A stretch of 64,000 nucleotides of DNA, taken from the NCBI RefSeq assembly GCF_016342275.1, contig NZ_JAEIOT010000007.1, positions 310,001 through 374,000 of the forward strand, in the 5' to 3' direction. This stretch comes from Corynebacterium marambiense. Lineage in GTDB: Bacteria > Actinomycetota > Actinomycetes > Mycobacteriales > Mycobacteriaceae. Of the stretch, positions 55,816-64,000 are shown piece after piece. The notes below the pieces were generated by a model. It was not told the DNA's origin and made no database searches. It saw only the letters and a program-made list of their open reading frames with translations. Made by a program: the position numbers and the translations under genes. Positions within the stretch are counted from its first letter, which is position 1. Every line of letters begins with the position of its first letter.

Positions 55816-56340
55816 TCAGGATCCGGTGCTTCCCGAGTCGTAGGCCACCACCGCACGAAACAGCTGCCGAAACGCCTCCGAAACAGCCTCCGTGCGAATG
55901 GCGTCCCGGCCCCCGGGGAGAAGGCCGCCACCGGCCAGGATCGCCCGGGCCCTACCCCCCGGTGGCGCCAGTCCGATCCAGACCTCGCCGACGGGATGAC
56001 CGTCCTGCGAATCCGGGCCCGCGACCCCGGTGAGCCCAACACCCCAACTGGATTCACAGAAGTCCCGGGCACCCACGGCCATGGCTGCCGCGCACTCCCC
56101 GGAGATGACACCATAACGCGCGACGAGGTCCCGCGGCACCCCCGCGAGCCGGATTTTCAGATCAGTCGCATAGGTCACGAGACCACCGCGGAGAACAGCG
56201 GACGCGCCGGGGACCTGGGCCAGGGACGCAGACGCCAGGCCTGCGGTTAGGGATTCGCAGAAAGCGACAGTCTGCCCCCGCTCCCTGAGCTCACCAACCA
56301 GATCAGCGGCCAGCGGGGCGAGACGAGCCTGCCGTGTCAC
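55816..56340 (-). CDS. cinA: CinA C-terminal family protein (nicotinamide-nucleotide amidohydrolase)
   Basis: Probable NMN deamidase (PncC activity) for pyridine-nucleotide salvage; 174 residues, the stand-alone C-terminal CinA domain. Motifs: VAFCESLTAGLASASLAQVPGASAVLRGGLVTYA, GVISGECAAAMAVGAR and VGLTGVAGPDSQDGHPVGEVWIGL. GTG at 56340, 7 bp after the pgsA stop, thus one operon. In mycobacteria and corynebacteria the same gene precedes clgR. Confidence 0.9.
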   Translation of the reverse strand: MTRQARLAPLAADLVGELRERGQTVAFCESLTAGLASASLAQVPGASAVLRGGLVTYATDLKIRLAGVPRDLVARYGVISGECAAAMAVGARDFCESSWGVGLTGVAGPDSQDGHPVGEVWIGLAPPGGRARAILAGGGLLPGGRDAIRTEAVSEAFRQLFRAVVAYDSGSTGS

Positions 56341-56347
56341 CGCGTTC

Positions 56348-56926
56348 TCACCGGCGCTGCGAAACCATCAGGTACTGGACGCCGGTGGCAACGGTGACCA
56401 CGACGGCCAGGAGCATCACTAAAACGACAACGGGGTGCAGGAAGTCCGGCAACGGGACCAGGTACAGGGCGACGGCGACTGACTGCAGAACAGTCTTCAG
56501 CTTCCCGCCCCGTGAAGCGGGAACAACCCGACCGGCACGCAGCTGGCCCATGCGCCACAGGGTGATGCCGAGTTCGCGGGACACGATCACGACGGTGACC
56601 CACCACCACAACGCCCCGGTGAGGTTGAGACAGACCAATGCCGCGATCATCAGGGCCTTGTCTGCGATGGGGTCGGCGATCTTCCCGAAGTTCGTCACCA
56701 GCCCACGGGCGCGGGCGATGTCTCCGTCGAGTTTGTCGGTGATCATCAGCGCGATGAACAGCGCAAAGGAGGACCACATCCACCCTGCGTGTTCGCTGCC
56801 GCTTCGAAGTACCAACCAGGCGAACAACGGAATGGCGATGATCCGCAGCGAGGTGAGGACGTTGGGCAGGTTGAGGTTCGACGGCTGCTTCGCCGTCCCG
56901 CTGGATTTCTTCATGGCACCACTCAC
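56348..56926 (-). CDS. pgsA: CDP-diacylglycerol-glycerol-3-phosphate phosphatidyltransferase PgsA
   Basis: Makes phosphatidylglycerol phosphate in the membrane; 192 residues. The CDP-alcohol phosphotransferase motif is DKLDGDIARARGLVTNFGKIADPIADK (DGxxAR...GxxxDxxxD). About five membrane segments. ATG at 56926 (ATG at 56914 also possible). Heads the operon pgsA-cinA. One of several related actinobacterial enzymes; phosphatidylinositol-phosphate synthase is a less likely alternative. Confidence 0.9.
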   Translation of the reverse strand: MSGAMKKSSGTAKQPSNLNLPNVLTSLRIIAIPLFAWLVLRSGSEHAGWMWSSFALFIALMITDKLDGDIARARGLVTNFGKIADPIADKALMIAALVCLNLTGALWWWVTVVIVSRELGITLWRMGQLRAGRVVPASRGGKLKTVLQSVAVALYLVPLPDFLHPVVVLVMLLAVVVTVATGVQYLMVSQRR

Positions 56927-56961
56927 AGTTCTCTACACTACTCATATCGGTGGCCCGCGCC

Positions 56962-57010
56962 CCCGCGGACCATAGTCACTACAAACTCCCGCGGACCACA
57001 GTCACTACAA
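56962..57010. repeat. Duplicated promoter segment before YciI gene
   Basis: A 23-bp unit at 56962-56984 recurs at 56988-57010 with one mismatch (period 26 bp). Each copy ends in a -10-like TACAA, so the promoter region was duplicated. Confidence 0.85.
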
Positions 57011-57011
57011 T
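57006..57011 (+). promoter_or_regulatory. -10 element (TACAAT), leaderless candidate for YciI gene
   Basis: TACAAT ends 8 nt before the ATG at 57020. The upstream repeat copy carries the variant TACAAA at 56980-56985. Confidence 0.5.
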
Positions 57012-57019
57012 CGGTGTAC

Positions 57020-57313
57020 ATGATCACTTTTGCCGTTGAGTACTCGTATTCCGCTGATTCCGATCTGATCACCGAGGTCCGGCCACGACACCGGGAGTTT
57101 CTCGCAATGCTCAAGAAGAAGGGGCAGCTGATCGGATCCGGTCCCTACACCGACGGTGACGGCGGAGCACTCATCGTGATCCGCCTGCCCGAGCCCGCCT
57201 CACTCGACGACGCGCGGAAGCTGATGGACCAGGATCCGTTCCATACGGAAGGCGCACTCACCGCGCGGGTTTTCCACACGTGGAACCCGGTACTCAACGT
57301 CTTCAGCGACTGA
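57020..57313 (+). CDS. YciI-family protein
   Basis: A 97-residue single-domain YCII protein (ferredoxin-like fold): VEYSYSADSDLITEVRPRHREFLAMLKKKGQLIGSGPYTDGDGGALIVIRLPEPASLDDARKLMDQDPF. The conserved His (RPRHREFL) and Asp (MDQDPF) of the family are present. Biochemical function is unknown. ATG at 57020 follows a -10 element. Convergent with terC, 101 bp between stops. Confidence 0.88.
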   Translation: MITFAVEYSYSADSDLITEVRPRHREFLAMLKKKGQLIGSGPYTDGDGGALIVIRLPEPASLDDARKLMDQDPFHTEGALTARVFHTWNPVLNVFSD

Positions 57314-57414
57314 CTCTGTCCGGAACCGGCGGCGCCGGAGGGAAGTCGTCATACCTCCTAGAAGCCGATGCCCGGTGTGGATGACGGCTTTCGCACGTCG
57401 GGGACCATCCGGCG

Positions 57415-58470
57415 TCAGTTGGCGGAAGCATCGTCGTGGATGTGCTTCGCTCTGTTCCATTTGGGGGCCACAGCGCCCTGTGCCTCATCACGCTTGGTCT
57501 TGATCACCGAGGCAATCGTGGTGAGGACGAGGGTGACGACGATGAACACCAGGGAGAACACCGTCGAGACTTCCGGGACGTGCATCGACTCGCCGCCGTT
57601 GAGGAACGGCACGCTGTTCTCGTGCATGGCGTGGAGAGTAAGTTTGACGCCGATGAATCCGAGGATCGCCCCCAGCCCGTAGGGCAGGAACACAAGACGG
57701 TCGAGAAGTCCGTCAAGCAGGAAATACATCTGACGGAGACCCATGAGCGCGAAGGCGTTCGCAGTGAACACGATGTAGGGCTCCTGCGTCAGGCCGAAGA
57801 TAGCTGGGATCGAGTCGAAGGCGAACATCAGGTCGATGAAACCGATGCTGACGAGGCAGATCATGAGCGGTGTGACCATTTTTCGACCGTTGACGCGGGT
57901 GAACAACCGGTCCCGGTCGAAGTTACTGGACACAGGGACAGCCTTCCGGACCGTTCTGACGACGAGCATGTCATCCACCTCAGTCTCTTCCACACCCCGG
58001 ATCTCATCAACGATCAACTTGACCGCGGTGTAGAGGAGAAAAACACCGAAGATATAGAATACCCAGCTGGCCGCGTTGATTGCTGCCGCGCCGAGTCCGA
58101 TGAAGATCCCCCTGAAAAGCAACGCCAGGGCGATCCCGATGAGCAGCACCTTCTGCTGGTACGCCCGGGGAACTTTGAATGAACCGATGATCAACGCGAA
58201 GATGAACAGGTTGTCCACGCTCAATGAGAGCTCGGTGATGTAGCCGGCGAGGAACTCGATGCCGTGCTGGTGGTTCCCTTCTGGACCTCCCCAGGTGAAC
58301 CAGAGGAATCCACCGAAGGCGCAGGCCAGGAGGACGTAAAAGACCATCCACCCGGCGGCCTCCTTCATGGAGGGTTCGTGGGGGCTGCGGACATGACTGA
58401 CGAAGTCGAAAACGATGAATCCGAGCAAGACGGCAACGGTGATAACCCAGGTTAGGGCGTTTACTTCCAC
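57415..58470 (-). CDS. TerC-family membrane protein, probable Mn2+ exporter
   Basis: A 351-residue polytopic membrane protein with the TerC motifs (ELSLSVDNLFIFALIIGSF, FIDLMFAFDSIPAIFGLT) and about eight to nine membrane segments; the two acidic-Asn motifs are metal-binding in homologues that export Mn2+. A charged loop (IRGVEETEVDDMLVVRTVRKAV) divides the halves. GTG start at 58470, with GGAGG 10 nt upstream inside a hairpin. A probable Mn2+ riboswitch in the leader supports a role in manganese efflux. Confidence 0.9.
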   Translation of the reverse strand: MEVNALTWVITVAVLLGFIVFDFVSHVRSPHEPSMKEAAGWMVFYVLLACAFGGFLWFTWGGPEGNHQHGIEFLAGYITELSLSVDNLFIFALIIGSFKVPRAYQQKVLLIGIALALLFRGIFIGLGAAAINAASWVFYIFGVFLLYTAVKLIVDEIRGVEETEVDDMLVVRTVRKAVPVSSNFDRDRLFTRVNGRKMVTPLMICLVSIGFIDLMFAFDSIPAIFGLTQEPYIVFTANAFALMGLRQMYFLLDGLLDRLVFLPYGLGAILGFIGVKLTLHAMHENSVPFLNGGESMHVPEVSTVFSLVFIVVTLVLTTIASVIKTKRDEAQGAVAPKWNRAKHIHDDASAN

Positions 58471-58471
58471 T

Positions 58472-58644
58472 TGGAAAAGACCTCCGGTCTCAGGGTACGA
58501 CGTGAAAACCGGAGGTCTCCCCCGCTACGCGGGACGCGTAGCCGACGCAGCCGGGGAACCGTTCCGCTGGGCCGGCGTCGCGGTGCGGGACGGCCACCGT
58601 GTTGACGACCGGCGCCGATGGGTGGGGTACTCCCCTCCATGAAC
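58472..58644 (-). promoter_or_regulatory. yybP-ykoY-type Mn2+ riboswitch leader of terC
   Basis: On the minus strand the aptamer begins GGAGGGGAGTA (58638-58628), carries CGTCAACACGG in the middle and ends GGGGGAGACCTCC (to 58511), the conserved loops of the yybP-ykoY family. P1 pairs GGAGG (58638-58634) with CCTCC (58515-58511). The same CCTCC also forms a terminator stem. A -10 element TAGAGT lies at 58656-58651. Mn2+ binding should hold P1 and free terC expression (ON switch). Confidence 0.85.
58475..58518 (-). terminator. Riboswitch-controlled terminator / SD-sequestering hairpin
   Basis: A perfect 11-bp stem (58508-58518 with 58478-58488, AGACCTCCGGT) closes a 19-nt loop and is followed on the minus strand by TTTTCC. 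Its 3' arm contains the GGAGG that would be terC's ribosome site, so the hairpin could block both elongation and initiation. Confidence 0.8.
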
Positions 58645-58650
58645 GAGACC

Positions 58651-58656
58651 ACTCTA
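58651..58656 (-). promoter_or_regulatory. -10 element (TAGAGT) of the terC transcript
   Basis: On the minus strand TAGAGT lies about 13 nt before the first aptamer nucleotide, placing the transcript start near 58644. Confidence 0.45.
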
Positions 58657-58709
58657 CAGCGGCTTCGCCCGCCGGTGCCACAACCGGGCTCCCAGGACAC
58701 TGATGCGGT

Positions 58710-61700
58710 TCAGAATACCCCGCCCGCGGGGTTCGTCGTCACCGCCGCGGTACCATCGCCGGCGTCATCGTCGGCGTGAGCATCGCCGCCGTGATCACCG
58801 CCGAAGTCGTCTTCCCTGGGGGCCTCAGCGGGATCGGCTCCCTTGATCATCCAGACGATCGTGTCCAATTCCTCGGGTTTGACGAGTACCTCACGGGCCT
58901 TGGATCCTTCAGAGGGACCGACGACACCTCTGGTCTCCATGAGGTCCATGAGGCGACCTGCCTTGGCGAATCCGATCCGGAGTTTCCGCTGAAGCATCGA
59001 GGTGGATCCGAACTGGCTGGTCACCACCAGTTCAACAGCCTGGAGCAGATCGTCGAGATCATCTCCAATGTCGTCGTCGATGTTCTTCTTGGCTTCACCG
59101 GCCTTGTCCTCCGTGACTCCCTCGGTGTAGTCCGGTTCCGCCTGTGCCTTTACCGCATCGACGACGGCCTGGACCTCTTCATCGGTGACAAAGGCACCCT
59201 GGATCCGCTGCGGTTTCCCGGCACCCTGGGGAATGAACAGTGCGTCACCCATCCCGATCAGTTTCTCGGCGCCCGCCTGGTCGAGGATGACCCTGGAGTC
59301 GGTGAGCGACGAGGTGGCGAATGCAAGCCGGGACGGGACGTTCGTCTTGATCAGGCCGGTGACCACGTCGACGGACGGACGCTGGGTGGCTAGCACCAGG
59401 TGAATGCCCGCTGCACGGGCCTTCTGGGTGATCCGCACGATGGAATCCTCGATCTCCTTCGGAGCGGTCATCATAAGGTCGGCGAGCTCGTCGACAACAC
59501 ACACGATGTATGGGTACGGGAGGTATTCCCGCTGGGACCCTTGCGGCGCGGTGACCTCCCCGACGAGGACCTTGCGGTTGAAGTCCTTAATGTGCCGGAC
59601 GCGTGCGGACTTCATGTCCATGTAGCGCTGTTCCATCTCCTCGACGAGCCACTGCAGCGCCGACGCAGCCTTCTTCGGCTGCGTGATGATCGGTGTGATC
59701 AGGTGCGGGATGCCCTCGTAGGGGGTGAGCTCGACCATCTTGGGATCAACCAGGATCAGCCGCACCTGCTCGGGTGTCGCACGGGTCAGCAGGGAGACGA
59801 GCAGTGAGTTCACGAAGGCGGACTTACCCGAACCAGTCGCACCTGCGACGAGGAGGTGAGGCATCTTCTGCATTGAGTGCGACACGAACTCGCCCTCAAT
59901 GTCCTTGCCGAGGCCGATGAGCATCGGGTCGTGGTTATCGACGGTCGCGGGTGCGTTCAGCACATCACCCAGCCGGACCATCTCCCGGTCGGTGTTCGGG
60001 ACCTCGATACCGACGAGTGACTTGCCCGGGATGGGTGCCAGGATCCGGACGTTATCGGTGGCGACGGCGTACGCGAGGTTCGACTGCAGGTTGGTGATCT
60101 TCGAGACCTTCACGCCAGGGCCGAGTTGGACCTCGTACCGGGTGACCGTCGGGCCGCGGGAGAACCCAACGACCGAGGCGTCGACGTTGAACTCGCTGAA
60201 TACCTCGGTGATTGCCTCGATCATCCGGTCGTTGGCCTCGGACCGGGTCTTCGGCCGGTTTCCGGGGATAAGCATGTCGGCGCTCGGGATGACGTACTCG
60301 TCGGATCCTGCAACCACCGACGCCTGTTCCGGTCCTGCCTCTCGCAGACGAGCGGTGTCCCGTTCGCTGGCGGGAATGGCTGCGGGCACCGCTGCGGCAT
60401 CGACTCCCGATCGGGCGACGATAGCATCACGAACCGCCTTCCTTGAGGCGGACACCGCATCATCGATCCCCTGGGAGGCCACCGTCGCCGCCCCCACAGC
60501 AGCGCCGGCCCCCGCGGCGCCCGTAGCCGCCTGGGACGCGGCCCCCGCAGCCGCACGCACCGCGGCTGCACCGGTACCGACGGCATCCGGCAGCCGCCGT
60601 TTCGCCGCGGACTGGGGGGTATCGGGAACCACGGGCAGTTCATTGGTGTCGGAGGCGGACGGGGGCTGCTTGCGTACGGTACGTGCAGGCCTCTGCACGG
60701 GTGGCACCGAGAACAGGGTGTGTTCTTCGTCCTCGTCATCATCAGACAGCGGGTACGCATCCATCGGACTGGCCGGTCGACGGCGCGGCATCGTCGAGCG
60801 AGTGGGGCGATAGGTCTCCTCATATTCCGCGAAATCAGCGTCGCAGTCGGCACCGTCGTCACTGTCGCGACCGTCGGCGTCCGCCCGTCCGTTCGCCGGG
60901 TCAGAGACCCCACCGAAGCCGAAGAAGGCGGCGAGCCCCCCGAGGAAAGAGGGACGTCCACTCTCTAGTTTCTTGCTGTCACTCCGCTCGAGCAGCCCGC
61001 CGAGATAGGTGCTGAACTCCCGGACCGTTATACCGGTCACCTTCAGCGCCCCGTAGACGATGACAAGGAAGAGCAGCGGCACCGCGATATAGGGGGTGAA
61101 TCCCCGGGCCGCGACGTCGCCAACCAAGGCTCCGACCGTTCCGCCGGCATCACGCCGTCCGGGGATGTCGGAGGGCAGCCCCGCGAAAATGTGGATCAGT
61201 CCCAGCATGGACACAACGATGAGGACGACCCCCACCACGATTCGCTGCGTGGGTGCCGGTGATTCGTTCTTCTGAGCACCCTGGCCGATCATGAGGGAGA
61301 CGGCACCCACGATAAGGACGATGGGCAGGATGAGCGCCCCAGCCCCGATGAGCCACCGCACGCCACCGTCGATCGCGTGGCCGACGGGACCCGCGACATC
61401 GAGCCACACGGCACCCCCGAGAACGACGGCGAGGGCGATGAGAGCCAGTCCAAGTCCGTCGTGAGGGGAGCTTTGCGGCTTATTGGGATCAGGCTCCGAA
61501 GGGTCATTCACCTCGGTTCCGGCTTCGCGGCGCTGCGCGTCACGACCGCCCCGCCGTCTACCGCCGCCGGTTTCCGCGCTCACTGTCCGCCTCTTCCGGT
61601 CATCTGAGTACGTGATTTCCTCAGTCCTCTCATCCCCGAGTTCGTCTGCTACCACGTCATCCCGCGCACTCATCGACCGGGTGGCGTCTCCGATCCCCCT

Positions 61701-61895
61701 GGCCGCCGCACCGAACACTCCCCGGATACCTCCACCGACGGCCCGGAAGGCACTTCCGGTCCGTTCGTCGGAGGTCACTGCCGCGCGCTGCGCCGGACGC
61801 GTCTGAACAGCGCGGGGTGCGCTCCGCTGGCTGCGCGAGGTACCGGGGCGCTTGCTGTCTCGTCGTGTGGTTCCGGGGCGGCTCTTGGCTGGCAT
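58710..61895 (-). CDS. ftsK: DNA translocase FtsK
   Basis: Septum-anchored ATPase that pumps chromosome ends during division; 1061 residues. Four or five N-terminal membrane segments (about 150-330), an acidic, alanine-rich linker (about 330-570) and the RecA-like motor with Walker [13 protein letters not shown], Walker [15 protein letters not shown], and a C-terminal gamma winged helix ([39 protein letters not shown]). ATG at 61895 (MPAKSRPG) is preferred because TATTCT ends 7 nt before it; the frame is open to 61940. terC follows after its riboswitch. Confidence 0.94.
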   Translation of the reverse strand: MPAKSRPGTTRRDSKRPGTSRSQRSAPRAVQTRPAQRAAVTSDERTGSAFRAVGGGIRGVFGAAARGIGDATRSMSARDDVVADELGDERTEEITYSDDRKRRTVSAETGGGRRRGGRDAQRREAGTEVNDPSEPDPNKPQSSPHDGLGLALIALAVVLGGAVWLDVAGPVGHAIDGGVRWLIGAGALILPIVLIVGAVSLMIGQGAQKNESPAPTQRIVVGVVLIVVSMLGLIHIFAGLPSDIPGRRDAGGTVGALVGDVAARGFTPYIAVPLLFLVIVYGALKVTGITVREFSTYLGGLLERSDSKKLESGRPSFLGGLAAFFGFGGVSDPANGRADADGRDSDDGADCDADFAEYEETYRPTRSTMPRRRPASPMDAYPLSDDDEDEEHTLFSVPPVQRPARTVRKQPPSASDTNELPVVPDTPQSAAKRRLPDAVGTGAAAVRAAAGAASQAATGAAGAGAAVGAATVASQGIDDAVSASRKAVRDAIVARSGVDAAAVPAAIPASERDTARLREAGPEQASVVAGSDEYVIPSADMLIPGNRPKTRSEANDRMIEAITEVFSEFNVDASVVGFSRGPTVTRYEVQLGPGVKVSKITNLQSNLAYAVATDNVRILAPIPGKSLVGIEVPNTDREMVRLGDVLNAPATVDNHDPMLIGLGKDIEGEFVSHSMQKMPHLLVAGATGSGKSAFVNSLLVSLLTRATPEQVRLILVDPKMVELTPYEGIPHLITPIITQPKKAASALQWLVEEMEQRYMDMKSARVRHIKDFNRKVLVGEVTAPQGSQREYLPYPYIVCVVDELADLMMTAPKEIEDSIVRITQKARAAGIHLVLATQRPSVDVVTGLIKTNVPSRLAFATSSLTDSRVILDQAGAEKLIGMGDALFIPQGAGKPQRIQGAFVTDEEVQAVVDAVKAQAEPDYTEGVTEDKAGEAKKNIDDDIGDDLDDLLQAVELVVTSQFGSTSMLQRKLRIGFAKAGRLMDLMETRGVVGPSEGSKAREVLVKPEELDTIVWMIKGADPAEAPREDDFGGDHGGDAHADDDAGDGTAAVTTNPAGGVF

Positions 61896-61902
61896 GACTG
61901 AA

Positions 61903-61908
61903 AGAATA
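61903..61908 (-). promoter_or_regulatory. -10 element (TATTCT), leaderless candidate for ftsK
   Basis: On the minus strand TATTCT ends 7 nt before the ATG at 61895; no ribosome site. Confidence 0.55.
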
Positions 61909-62001
61909 GACGCATCCGACACTCCAGTAACAGGTGCCACACCGGAACGCGGTTGAGAAGGTTACCGCTTCCCTCCCCCCCCCGCCACACGGCAGTCCCT
62001 C

Positions 62002-62628
62002 TCAGATACTCGTGAACCGGATCCTGTCCCGGTCGCCGGTCACCTTCACAACCGCTTCCTTTCTGCCGAAACAAAAAAGCAGGAGCTCACCCGCGAAACC
62101 GGATACACGGACGACATCCGACCCGTAGCTGGCGACACCGCGGCGCTCCGCGGCGACGATCGACGGGGCTCCGTCAGGATCGAGGATCACCGGCCCTTCC
62201 GACCCCCGGAGCAGCCGGGCACCGAACCGGCGGAGAACGGTCAGCAGAGCCTGCGCGTCGTCGGTTCCGAAGATGCGCGGCTCCCAGCCTTCGCGGGCAC
62301 GCCGCACATCCTCGTGGTGGATGAAGTGCTCCCCGACATTCAGCTGGGTGTCGAGAAACCGCAGTGGGCTGAGTCGTGACGGACCGGAGACCCATTGCCG
62401 CACGATGTCCGCGTAGTCGCGTGATCCGACCTGCTCGCTCACCGAGCGGAGATGACCGTGGAGCGCAGGCAGGAACATGCCCGCGGCCGCATCTGGACGG
62501 TTCTCCCGGACGAGCAGATGGATCGCCATGTCCTTCGTGGTCCACCCCTCACAGAGGGTTGGTGCGTCAGGGCCGAGTTCGAGGAGGAGTGAGCCGAGTG
62601 CGGCCCGTTCGGATGCGGCAAAAGTCAT
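62002..62628 (-). CDS. TIGR03085-family (DinB/MDMPI-like) protein
   Basis: A 208-residue protein of the actinobacterial TIGR03085 type, related to mycothiol-dependent maleylpyruvate isomerases: SERAALGSLLLELGPDAPTLCEGWTTKDMAIHLLVRENRPDAAAG, then DTQLNVGEHFIHHEDVRRA with histidines suited to metal binding. Activity unknown; mycothiol-linked chemistry is possible since the organism should make mycothiol. ATG at 62628. It lies 76 bp after the RNase J gene, in the same direction. Confidence 0.85.
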   Translation of the reverse strand: MTFAASERAALGSLLLELGPDAPTLCEGWTTKDMAIHLLVRENRPDAAAGMFLPALHGHLRSVSEQVGSRDYADIVRQWVSGPSRLSPLRFLDTQLNVGEHFIHHEDVRRAREGWEPRIFGTDDAQALLTVLRRFGARLLRGSEGPVILDPDGAPSIVAAERRGVASYGSDVVRVSGFAGELLLFCFGRKEAVVKVTGDRDRIRFTSI

Positions 62629-62704
62629 GGCCCCAGCCTAGTCGTACCGGTTCGGTGGACCGATTCGACAGGGCCGGGGCCATGCCAGTGATCATCGTGG
62701 CGGA

Positions 62705-64000
62705 TCAGCGGGTCTCGCGGGCCTTCTGGACAGCCTCGTCCGGGACCGGGCTGTGGCTATCGGAGCTCATGGGAACGACGGTCGGGATGACCATCGGCTT
62801 GCGACGCCACTTTTGCTCCACGAAGCGGGACACCTTGCGACGCAGCTGCCGGACCATGCGGTAGGGATCGTTCTCGCCTTCACCGGCGAGCTGACGCATG
62901 GTGTTGTCGACCAGTTCGGTGATCTCCGGCATCATCGCCGTCGCATCCTCCGAGAAACCCTTGGCCTGAACGGTCGGACGTTCCAGCGGGCGTCCCGTGC
63001 GATTGTCGATGACGACGGTGATGGAGATGAGACCACCTTCGCCCATCTCAGTACGGTCCGCGAGCACCTCATCGTCGATGTCACCCATCGTGACACCGTC
63101 GACGTAAAGGTTGCCGATCGGGATCTGACCGACGACCTCGGCCTTACCATCGACGAGGTCGACGACGACACCGTTCTGCGCAAGCATGACACGCTCGCGG
63201 TCGACGCCGGTCGACACAGCCAACTCCTTGTTCGCACGGAGATGACGCCACTCACCGTGGACGGGCATGGCGTTCTTCGGGCGAACAGCGTTATAGAGGA
63301 ACAACAGCTCACCGGCGTATCCGTGACCGGAGGTGTGCACTTTCGCGTCTTTGCCCGTGATGACGGTGGCACCGATCTGAGCGAGCATGTTTATAACTCC
63401 GAACACCGCCTCCTCATTGCCGGGGACGAGCGATGACGAGAGAATGATCAGATCACCGTCTCGAACGGTGACCTGGCGGTGCTCGCGACGCGCCATACGG
63501 GACAGTGCCGCCATGGGCTCGCCCTGGGTGCCAGTGGTGATCAGCATGACCTTGTGCGGGGCCATCCGACCGGCCTCATCCATGCTGATGAAGGTTCCCT
63601 TGGGGGCCTTGAGATAGCCGAGCTTCTCGGCGATCTCCATGTTGCGGATCATGGAACGACCGTTGAAGGCGACCTTGCGGCCGGTCGCGACGGCGGCATC
63701 GACGGCGGCCTGGACGCGGTATACGTTCGAGGCGAAAGATGCGAGGATGACCCGCTGCTTGGCCTCACCGATCAGACGGCGCAGTGTCGGGGCGATATCA
63801 GACTCGGATCCGGACATACCGGGGGTCGTGGCATTGGTGGAATCACAGAGGAACAGGTCAATGCCCTCGTCACCGTAGCGCGAGATCGCCGGCAGGTCGG
63901 TGGGACGACCGTCCGTGGGAGTCTGATCCAGTTTGATGTCACCGGTGAGAAGAACCGTACCGGCCTTCGTCTTCAGCACGACGCCGAGGCAGTCCGGGAT
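62705..64000 (-). CDS. rnj: Ribonuclease J (5' end outside window)
   Basis: Metallo-beta-lactamase/beta-CASP RNase for RNA decay and rRNA maturation. The 431 C-terminal codons are present; the frame continues beyond base 64000 and lacks the N-terminal HxHxDH motif. Visible are GTVLLTGDIKLDQTP, LFLCDSTNATTPGMSGSES (beta-CASP motif A region), ILASFASNVYRVQAAVDAA, LITTGTQGEPMAALSRMA, KVHTSGHGYAGEL and AMPVHGEWRHLRANKELA. The order (rnj upstream of ftsK) matches C. glutamicum. Confidence 0.94.
   Translation of the reverse strand: MPDCLGVVLKTKAGTVLLTGDIKLDQTPTDGRPTDLPAISRYGDEGIDLFLCDSTNATTPGMSGSESDIAPTLRRLIGEAKQRVILASFASNVYRVQAAVDAAVATGRKVAFNGRSMIRNMEIAEKLGYLKAPKGTFISMDEAGRMAPHKVMLITTGTQGEPMAALSRMARREHRQVTVRDGDLIILSSSLVPGNEEAVFGVINMLAQIGATVITGKDAKVHTSGHGYAGELLFLYNAVRPKNAMPVHGEWRHLRANKELAVSTGVDRERVMLAQNGVVVDLVDGKAEVVGQIPIGNLYVDGVTMGDIDDEVLADRTEMGEGGLISITVVIDNRTGRPLERPTVQAKGFSEDATAMMPEITELVDNTMRQLAGEGENDPYRMVRQLRRKVSRFVEQKWRRKPMVIPTVVPMSSDSHSPVPDEAVQKARETR

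Noticed and set aside
57436..58182. 248-codon plus-strand frame across terC
   Set aside because: Antisense to terC; extremely acidic and His-rich composition.
58461..58700. 79-codon minus-strand frame before terC
   Set aside because: It overlaps the riboswitch and its terminator; the apparent ATG lies in the aptamer.

Overview
The window reads as a chromosomal core segment of a high-GC actinobacterium of the Corynebacterium type. The evidence is a DtxR with all seven metal ligands at the classical positions (8285-8968), a SugR regulator, the sigA...sigB-dtxR neighbourhood, gluABCD, bioYMN and the blocks pgsA-cinA-clgR-pspA and DUF3046-recA-recX. No species can be named from the sequence. I see no rRNA, tRNA, CRISPR array, insertion sequence, prophage or obvious island.

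Layout. 1-8970: the end of sigA, a DUF418 membrane protein, a DUF3039/SF2-helicase pair, a DUF3099 membrane protein, a class I methyltransferase with dtd, then sigB and dtxR. 9020-24100: DUF4192, a PAC2 protein, a Ski2-like DUF3516 helicase, an unusual two-component system, ahpC-ahpD divergent from oxyR, hrpA and nrdR. 24160-31610: the SOS divergon (small membrane protein / lexA), sugR with a degenerate PfkB paralogue, ptsI, an intact 1-phosphofructokinase and ptsH; no fructose EII gene lies among them. 31730-46000: nucleobase permease, membrane-anchored amidase, hflX, three small corynebacterial proteins, dapF, miaA and its LigB-like partner, a DUF349 protein, a GNAT protein, a membrane protein and miaB. 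46170-49620: gluABCD glutamate uptake. 49695-54265: recX, recA, DUF3046 and, divergently, bioY-bioM-bioN. 54400-64000: pspA, clgR, cinA, pgsA, a YciI protein, terC behind a probable Mn2+ riboswitch, ftsK, a TIGR03085 protein and the 3' part of the RNase J gene.

Functional links: stress and envelope control (SigA/SigB, ClgR, PspA, AhpCD/OxyR), DNA damage (LexA, RecA, RecX, SOS-like boxes), sugar uptake control (SugR, EI, HPr, FruK), metal homeostasis (DtxR, TerC), tRNA modification and quality control (MiaA, MiaB, Dtd), biotin and glutamate import, and RNA processing (HrpA, Ski2-like helicase, RNase J).

Regulatory signals readable by eye include sigma-H-type promoters before sigB, clgR and the PAC2 gene, SOS-like boxes at lexA and recA, a BioQ-like inverted repeat before bioY, several perfect terminator hairpins, and many genes with a TANNNT -10 element only 6-8 nt before the start codon, which implies leaderless mRNAs. 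The most unusual items are the two-part sensor kinase (14060-16471), the degenerate PfkB translationally coupled to sugR, the PTS locus without a sugar permease, and the terC riboswitch/terminator.
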